Source: Emydura subglobosa (Eukaryota > Chordata > Testudines > Chelidae). Taken from it: 64,000 bases of DNA. The notes below the pieces were generated by a model. That model did not search any database. It worked only from the letters and a program-made list of their open reading frames with translations, and was not told the origin of the DNA. The stretch spans positions 952,182-1,016,181 of the forward strand of contig ML679995.1 in assembly GCA_007922225.1 (NCBI GenBank). The letters run 5' to 3'. Shown piece by piece: positions 57,302 to 64,000 of the stretch. Position 1 is the stretch's first letter; each line of letters starts with the position of its first letter. The position numbers and the translations under genes were made by a program.

Positions 57302-58059
57302 TGTAGTGATGTTGCCGTAAAACAGTAGGGAGTTGGGATCGTTCCTTAAGGGGGACTTTACCCTGCCGTATCTAGTCAGCGGTCAGAGAGGCTGACGCGA
57401 ATAACTCAAGCAGTCAGGGTCTTCTTCCAAAACAAATGGTGTCAACTTATTAGATGACAAACAAACAAACCCACAACTATTGTAATATAACAGTGGGGAT
57501 AAACCCCAAGTCCCAAAAGCAACCCTTGGAACCCCAAAGTTGGTACGCAGCTCACAATTCGTTCTTCTCCCAAGATCAGTGGGTGCTGGTCCCGATCTGG
57601 TCAATCGTCTGCTTCTCCTCCTGGGCCGCAGCTCGTCTGCTTCAGTCCCAGGTCCGCAGGCTGAGGGTAATACTCTCTCTCTCCCTCTCCCCAGGCCTCT
57701 GGTCACCAGAGCTCTCTCACCTAACCACGTCTGCAGGGCAGCAGCAGCCTTCAGGGGCTCAGAGAGCTTTTATTCCCCTGGATCTTGCAGTCCTAAACCA
57801 ATCATGAGCTAGGCTCTTTCCCGCCTTTTATATTTGCACACGGTACCATATTTCTGCACTCGGCACGACAGCCTTTGCACACCACCTTCTGGGTGATGCA
57901 CCCGACACTAAAGTTGGGCAAGTTATTCCACTTGGCACCGTGCCACTTCTCTGACGCCATTTTGAAACAAAATGTAGTCGGCCTTACTCATGGCCTGGGG
58001 ATTTCATGGGAACTATATACAGGTATCAAATACTTCACACGTTTCCCTTAACAGTGACA
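57302..58059 (-). mobile_element. Probable LTR (family 4)
   Basis: The ends are TGTAGTG and CAGTGACA, so the minus strand runs TGTCACTG to CACTACA. On that strand a TATA-like aatataaaagg lies near 57827-57837 and ctaataagtt near 57447-57457 could act as a weak poly(A) signal. No target duplication matches, so the limits are tentative. If the neighbouring transcript runs to 59848, this element lies within its 3' UTR. Confidence 0.5.
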
Positions 58060-59847
58060 GCCCTTGGGTGAGCGAAGTTGGAAGGTCCAAGGTGAGCAGG
58101 ACCATGGCGGCGTCTAACGCTGCATTGCCATGGGGCGAGCCCTGCAGCTGGGCGGGAGGACGCCAGCCATGCCCAGTGAAAGGGGGCTGGTGTTTGCCTC
58201 CGGAAGGGAAGGGAAGGGAGCTCGCTCAGCGTGCCCAGAGGCTCAGCCCCCCCCCAGCTGAGGCTGTCATGGGCTGCCTTATGGAGGGGGGTTTCTGGAG
58301 GTGTGACCTAACAAACCAGCAGCATCACTGTTCTCCCAGCATGCTGCTGGGGAGAACATTTGGGCAGCCCAGAAGCCCCTGCAGGGAGTGATGCTGATTC
58401 CCCCATCTTTATCTTTACCTTTGCTTGGTGTAAAAGTAACTGCATCCTCTCGTGCTGCATCTTGCTGAATGAAGGCCCAGGGTGGCCTGCACTTCACCAG
58501 CGCCTGCGGCATGCACCGGGTTCAGGCTTCCAGGCCCAGGGGTGCTAGTGATGTATTTCAGCTACTCCAGGTGGTACTCTCTTGCCTGATGTGTGCATGC
58601 TGGGACCCAGCTAGCTGCTGTTCTCAGGGCCTGGCGCACTTTTCAGGCTAAAAGAACCTGAGGAAAGGATTAATCTATGTAGATGTTATTACTACAAAAC
58701 TGTACCAAGTAAGGGCTGGGCCTTAGAGTGAGGGCAAGTCAGTTCCCCTCTCTCTGCCTCAGTTTCCCATCTGTAAAATGGGACCAATGTCACTGACCTA
58801 CCTCACCGGCAGGGGGTGAAGCCGACCCCCGTCGCTGATTTCACATATCGAGGTGCTGTCCTCCAACTAGCCCTGTGCAGAGTGCTGCGGGACTGGACCA
58901 GCTGGAACACAAACCAGAGCCATCTCCAGCGCTGCCCTGCCAGGACTCCCCTCGCATTCAGTGATAGCAGCCAGCTGGGAGAGGAAGTTGGTCGTGGGCT
59001 GGGCTCCTGCCCCCGGGAGCGCACGGAGGCCACGGCTGTGTTAGCGTGTAGTGGGAGCTAGAAAGGAGGCGAACGCCCTGCGCTGGTAGCCAGCAGTCAT
59101 CATTACTGCTATCCCAGCAGCAGGTGCCACGCAGCCCACAGCAGCTCAGCCGCCCAGTGGGTCCCAGTCCCACGACTGCCCACGAGTGTTAGGTGTGGGT
59201 GGGGTCCCCTTGCCAATTCAACTCCCTGCTGGTCGGTGAACATGCAGCCCCAAAGCAGGTGATCCTGGCCTGCTACTCCCGTGCAGCAGGCCCCTGGCAT
59301 TCGAGTAACTGCTGCTCACAGCAAGGCTTGGTGCAGGGGTGCTGGGGCTGCACTTCCCTGCCTGGGATGGAGGCAGAGCCACTGCAGGAAGGGGGCCACC
59401 CGTCCCCTGTAGCAGCTCTCTGCGTGGGAAGGTCCTCGGCTTGGCTGAGGCGGGCAGGGGGCTTAGGCCATTGCTGGTGCTATGTAAATAATCAGTATTA
59501 ACGTCGCTGCCGCTGCCCCTCAGTGGGGTGTAGAGGAAAGGGGGGCAGGCACACACTTCACAGCTGCTGCTTTGCAAGCCTGGCCTGCTGCCCCCAGCAC
59601 CCCCGCTGCAGTCTGCTCGGAGCTGGCCCATTCCGCCTCCCCCAGGCCGGCTGGCAGCGGTTGCTCTCCAGGGCCTTCTCTGGTGGGTTTTTAAACATTC
59701 CTGGCTACTCAGCACGGGGCTGCTAAGCCAGGCCATCCTGTGTCTGCTGCAGGCCAGGTGGCAGGCGCACCACTGACCGGTGGAGACGGAACGGCTGTTG
59801 TGGGAGATGGGGGCTGACAGGCGCCTTTCCCTGAAGCTTTGTCCTGC
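58060..59847. other. No gene seen; possible 3' UTR or intergenic
   Basis: An MIR-like core lies near 58740-58800 ('tctgcctcagtttcccatct'). No conserved coding sequence was recognised. It could be distal 3' UTR of the plus-strand gene. Confidence 0.4.
58730..58810. repeat. MIR-like SINE fragment
   Basis: 'cctcagtttcccatctgtaa' with 'aatgggaccaatgtcactga' is the MIR core-to-tail pattern. Confidence 0.55.
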
Positions 59848-59853
59848 AATAAA
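59848..59853 (+). terminator. Poly(A) signal AATAAA
   Basis: AATAAA is followed by a GT-rich stretch within 40 bp ('ggtgctttttggggggc'). It is the first canonical plus-strand signal after the galactosyltransferase stop outside mobile elements, 3.1 kb downstream. Confidence 0.45.
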
Positions 59854-60633
59854 GTTTGCCAAGGGGAGAGGTGCTTTTTGGGGGGCTGGGCTCATTCTTG
59901 TGTGACTGAAACGCCATCCCCCCGAGATCTGGCCTGGTTTTTCCCACCTGGCCTTGTGCTCCACGCCCGGCATGCAGGGGCTCCATGCCTGCAGCACGAG
60001 TCCCCTGGGCTTGCTCCATCATTGAGCAGAGCAGAGCAGCTCGCCCAGCCGCGGCAGGAGAGCACCTCGCCCCTGCACACAGACAGGCCGGGGCTGAGTG
60101 CAGGGCCGGGAGCCAGGGACAGCCTGAGAGCAGAGCCCAGAGCGAGGTCTCCTGGGGGAGCTGCCACTGCAGGGATGTCCCAGCTATGGGGGGTGTCCCC
60201 CACCCCAGGGCAGCTGGCCTCTCCCACTGCCTCGGGCCCTGGCCTCCTTCCAATCAATCCCTGCTCCCCTCCAATGGCTGCCAGCTCCTCAGCAGGCAGG
60301 TGCACACAGCCCCCCATGGGCTTCCCTCCACCAGCCCTCCCCATCTCCCCTCGCTGGACTGCTTGGGCTGGGGCCGCTTCCCTTCCAACCTGGCCTGGTT
60401 TCTTCCCTTCGAGTCCTGCAGCCCTGCACCTGCTGCATTTCCCCATGAGAAGGGGCAACCAGTGTCCCCAGTGCAGGTGGGAGCTGTCGGGAGAAGGCCC
60501 CTCAGCCCCCGCAGTGCACTAGCCCAGGGGGTTCCCCTTCTTACCCGAGGCCGTGAGCAGCCGGTTCCCCGGGGAGCAAGGGCAGAGAATCCCTCGGGCA
60601 GGGCATGGCGGGGGAGGGATGTTTAAAAAAAAC
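59854..60633. other. Unassigned between convergent poly(A) signals
   Basis: GC-rich sequence without a recognised gene or repeat. It lies between a plus-strand poly(A) signal and a minus-strand one. Confidence 0.4.
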
Positions 60634-60639
60634 TTTATT
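60634..60639 (-). terminator. Poly(A) signal AATAAA for a minus-strand transcript
   Basis: Plus-strand tttatt within an A/T-rich stretch (60623-60660) reads AATAAA on the minus strand, just downstream of the minus-strand open frame ending at 60773. It supports a transcript coming from the right. Confidence 0.55.
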
Positions 60640-60772
60640 TTATTTTAAAAATTTAAAACTTCCAAACTATCCAGGGGGTCTGTGCTATAAAGGTCTGTAC
60701 AACACCTCCACCCACTAGACATGTTCACAAAGGGGGCAGGCAGCCCCCCTCTTACTCCCCGCCACCGTCTGC

Positions 60773-62080
60773 TCACCCCAAGTCTCTGCAGTGGCTCTCG
60801 GGGGGGCAAGGTGGTGGGGCCAGAAGCCGGAGGTTGGGGCCACCACAGGTTCCTCTTTGTGGTAGGGGGAATTGTGGGGATGGTTGGGGTACAGGGCGAG
60901 CAGGGTGCCTTGGGCAGGAGGGGGTGGGCGTGCGGTTGATGTAGCGGCTCAGTGGGGAGGGCAGGTCGGTGGGGTGGGCGTGAGCCTGGAGCAGCAGCTC
61001 ATGCAGGGTCTCCCCCACCTGCCCCCGGCTGTCGGAGATGATGTGGGGATGGGAGATGGTGTCACTGGCCAGGCTCTCCAGCAGCACCTATGGCAAGGTG
61101 TGGAGGATCCGCACCAGGAGCTGCTGCATGCTGTGGAGCAGGCTCACCGCGCTGGGGCCTGCAGCGAGACACGGCGCCGGGGTTAGCGGGCCGACCCCCC
61201 GTGCCTCTCCAGAGCCAGAGGGCAGGAGTTAACACGCAGGCCCCCAGCGGGTGCGATGGGGAGACGTACCTTGCAGGCCTGGAGCCGAGGCCTGTGCGCC
61301 CAGCGAGGGCTGCTCCCGCCCAGCCACGTCTCAGGCGAGCTCTGGTCTCCGGCGGCGACTGGCAGCGCCCGCTCACCTCGCCCCGGCCCGAGGGCACCTG
61401 GCATGCCACAGGAGAATCTGCACAGTTCGCAGAGGGAGAGCGAGCGTCGCTTAGTCAGGCCACCCGAAGCCCTCACTCAGCAAGCCGCTCCTCCATCCCC
61501 ACTAGCCCTAGGGCCACCTACCGCCCAGCCACTGGCTCACAGTCATCAGCCCAGGGCCAACGGCTACCACGTTCTCGGAGCAGCTGCTGCACAGTGACCA
61601 GCCGAGTGTGGATGCTCACGCAGCTCCGAGGCGCTCCGCGCTCATTAGCAGAGGCCTGCAGCCCTCAGGTGAGACACCAAGAGCAGGTGGCCTCGGGCAC
61701 ATCACCTAGCCCCATCCAGGGCAGGGGACAGGCGCCAGCCCCGCAGGGGGAGAAGCTTCAGGGATTCCCACCAGCCTCCTGCGTCACTGGCGGGAGGTCT
61801 GCGAGGCGAGCAGAGGCCGTGCGTGAGCAGGCGGCGCCGTGCCTGCCCCAGGGGTGTGAGCAAAGGCGAGCGGTGCAGGCGGCGGTACACTCACCAGCGT
61901 CTGCAATGGGAACCAGAACAGAGTCCAGGTCAGCAGAGCCCTCCGCTCCCAGGGCTGTGAGTTCGCTGCGCCAGGAGTGCAAAGAGAGGCTGACGCGGCA
62001 CGGGAGAGGGAGCTGTTTGCACCTGAGACGCCACGTCCACGTGAGCTGCTGGCAGAGATCAGAGAGCAGAGACACCCGAC
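60773..62080 (-). CDS. Unidentified minus-strand gene, possible 3' exons with in-frame TAG
   Basis: I do not recognise the protein. Phase-compatible candidate exons on the minus strand are 61270-61309 (40 nt, donor GTACGT) joined to 60773-61158 (acceptor ctcgctgcag). The joined frame reads GPSAVSLLHSMQQLLVRI, meets TAG at 61088-61090, then continues open as VLLESLASDTISHPHIISDS and GQVGETLHELLLQAHAHP to a stop at 60773-60775. Either the protein ends at the TAG, or the TAG is a nonsense change or error in a longer frame, or an acceptor (ccatag) starts another exon there. Weaker candidates upstream are 61377-61417 and a segment ending with a donor at 61894. The AATAAA at 60634 fits this gene. 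It is the least certain coding call here. Confidence 0.35.
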
Positions 62081-62977
62081 CTGACTGGGCTGCAGAGAGA
62101 ACACAACCAGCGCAGGGCCTGGAACGCCTGCTGCAGCCAGCCCCACAGCCCTGCCGGCTGCCTTCCTAGTCACAGCTCCACAGACCCCTGGGGGGTCTCA
62201 AAGCATTTTGCAAACTAGATACAAAAGCAGGAGTCACTCACCCACCACTGTAATGCAGCCACCTCTGGGGTGGAACATGGCAGCTGTATAACAGTGCACA
62301 GCAACGCTACACAACAGTTTAGGACAGGAAGTGAAGGAGAATCCCACATCCACTTGAAACTGCAGGGGGAATTTAGGGAGACAGAACGTAATTATCCAGT
62401 ATGGAATCTAGCTGGGACAGCAGGGTTCACACCCTGACTTGTGAGAAGCGCGGCCAAGATCTCCAGGTTATGTCTCCTCTACAGGCAGCGCCCCGGGTCC
62501 GTGCAAACGATGGCCCTGTCACCACCCTCCTGTCCAACAGGAGACGGCTGGTGCTGGCAACCCCCTGCTCACCTTGTTCCTATAGGAGTCTAACTCCCTC
62601 CGGCTCGAAGGCATAACCCACACAGACCAGGGCCTGGGGCCGGGAGCATTTCCCCCCACAGGCTCTATATAAAATGGGTCCAGGAGGTTTTGGGGCATAT
62701 CCCAAAGCCCCACACCACTGGCCCTTCCCCCCTAAGCCTGGCAGGCCCCCCACAGAGCAGTGATTATTGGAAAGGGAGTTTGGGGACCTGCCCCAAACAC
62801 TAAGGTCACTCTGGGTACAGCCTTGGCAGCACACGCCCCCCTATTTGCCACCCGCTGCCAGCGCTCCTGACCCAGAGGAGACCTCATGTCCCATAGCAGC
62901 CAGTCTGAGGCCTCCCTCGGCTGAAGTTGCCAGCTGCATGATGTCCCCCCCATCTGATGTTAATACTGGGTTACTGG
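62081..62977. other. Unassigned, no gene seen
   Basis: Moderate-GC sequence. 'ggggtctcaaagcattttgc' near 62192 resembles ancient SINE tails. Nothing else is supported. Confidence 0.4.
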
Positions 62978-64000
62978 TGTAACCCGGCCGTGCCCAGGGC
63001 AGCCAACTGATAATGCCAAGGTCAGAGCAGGCTGCAAAAGGAGAGCAGATTCTCCCCATGCTGGTGGGTGACACTGAAGCCCGGCTTCCCAACCAGCCAT
63101 GAACTGCTTCTGATTACCCCACACTGGATATCAAGAAGCCAGTCCACAAATGCCCACAGCCCCCTTCACTGCATTTCAGCTCCAAGCTCCCAAATCAGCA
63201 CCAGGTCCAGCAAAGAGACCAGTTACTAGAACTCTCTGCTCTTTGCCGAAAAGGTTCCCTCTGACCCCAAGGGGTCAGCCACAGCACCAGATCAATATAA
63301 GTTTGGATCTTACCTAAAATACCACACTGCCAGCCAATCCTTTAGTATCTAAACTAAAGGGTTATTGTAAAAAGAAAGAAATAAACGATGAGAGAAATGT
63401 TAAAGGGTTAAAGTAAAAGTCCATATACTTCAGGTTTCTGGAAGAAATGTGGATTTGCAGGCTTGTGTAATTCCCTCTGGTTCACATCCAGTACCTGGAT
63501 GGGTCTGAGTCCTCCGGTTCAGTTGCAAGATGAATTGGTCCAGAGATAGGTGTGTGTCTGCAGCTGGACAGGAGCAAAGACAAAATGGTTTCTCTGGCTT
63601 GGCCTTATAAACCCTCTGTCTTTTGGCCATGTGGCCTGTGAAATTTGCAGAAGCTAAAATGGAGTCCAGAGTCATATGGGCCAATCCTGGTGACTCTTCA
63701 GGTGTGCCTGGGGTCCAGTCACATAAGCAGGTTCTGGTGACTCAGTGGTGATGCTGGCTTCTCCCTCAGGGCTCCTTGCACCTGGGAATGCCTTAATGGG
63801 CCATTACGCTGGCCATTGTTCTGCAGCCTTCCTATCTGGGGTGTCGCCCGGCAGCACAATTGAAACACAGATATCTCCAATACATCTATAACTTCCATGT
63901 CACAGATTACACATGAACATAAGTAATATTCTCTTACTTAGCATATCATAACCTTCCTAACAGTACCTGACATGGCCTATCCCACCTGGATTATTATGAT
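62978..64000 (-). mobile_element. LTR family 1, copy 4 (runs off the window)
   Basis: It begins TGTAACCCGGCC and is colinear with copy 1 (15025-16195) to the window end, with the shared 'gccaactgataatgccaagg', 'gaccccaaggggtcagccac' and 'cctaaaataccacactgcca' landmarks. It has a short deletion near 63415-63420 relative to copy 1. The distal end and target duplication are outside the window. Confidence 0.85.

Overview
The window is vertebrate nuclear DNA, most likely from a turtle. The evidence is spliced genes with GT-AG introns, several CR1-type LINE fragments whose 3' ends resemble the copies common in turtles, hAT-type non-autonomous transposons, a repeated LTR family, and degenerate Ty3/gypsy-like gag-pol pieces with a SCAN-like gag. 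No prokaryotic feature (operon, CRISPR, Shine-Dalgarno site) is present. The species call is an inference from repeat style. Gene names come from recognising protein sequence, not from a search.

Layout. 1-7327 (+): the 3' nine exons of TMEM8B, a multi-pass CREST-superfamily protein; its 5' exons lie before the window. 9.6-18.0 kb: an accessory block with three copies of an LTR-like repeat, decayed gag/protease, integrase and reverse-transcriptase pieces, and a solo LTR with a perfect 5-bp target duplication. 18346-22719 (-): GGT6, four exons, partly lost in a short assembly gap; the catalytic threonine position is glycine. 26137-37503 (-): a three-exon SPATA31F/FAM205-like gene whose last exon has 2753 uninterrupted codons and carries about 5.5 copies of a large internal repeat. 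It is the most striking object in the window.

38.3-52.6 kb is AT-richer and packed with nested mobile elements: a SPATA31F-like pseudogene fragment split by a CR1, three LTR-type elements, a long CR1 interrupted by a hAT element and by another LTR-like insertion, and an orphan FGFR-like kinase exon with a 1-nt deletion and a ruined DFG motif. 52.9-54.2 kb is a CpG island with seven inverted CCAAT boxes, five of them about 50 bp apart. It probably serves as promoter and first exon of an intact GT31 beta-1,3-galactosyltransferase gene (55687-56721, +). The last 4 kb hold a poly(A) signal and possible 3' exons of an unidentified minus-strand gene with an in-frame TAG, then a fourth copy of the main LTR family that runs off the window.

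The genes are unrelated in function: a GPI/lipid-type membrane protein, a probable GGT pseudoenzyme, a testis-type repeat protein and a Golgi glycosyltransferase. The window is best read as three GC-rich gene islands separated by transposon-rich sequence. Exon boundaries below were placed by hand from splice motifs and reading-phase continuity; coordinates for repeats without stated target duplications are approximate.
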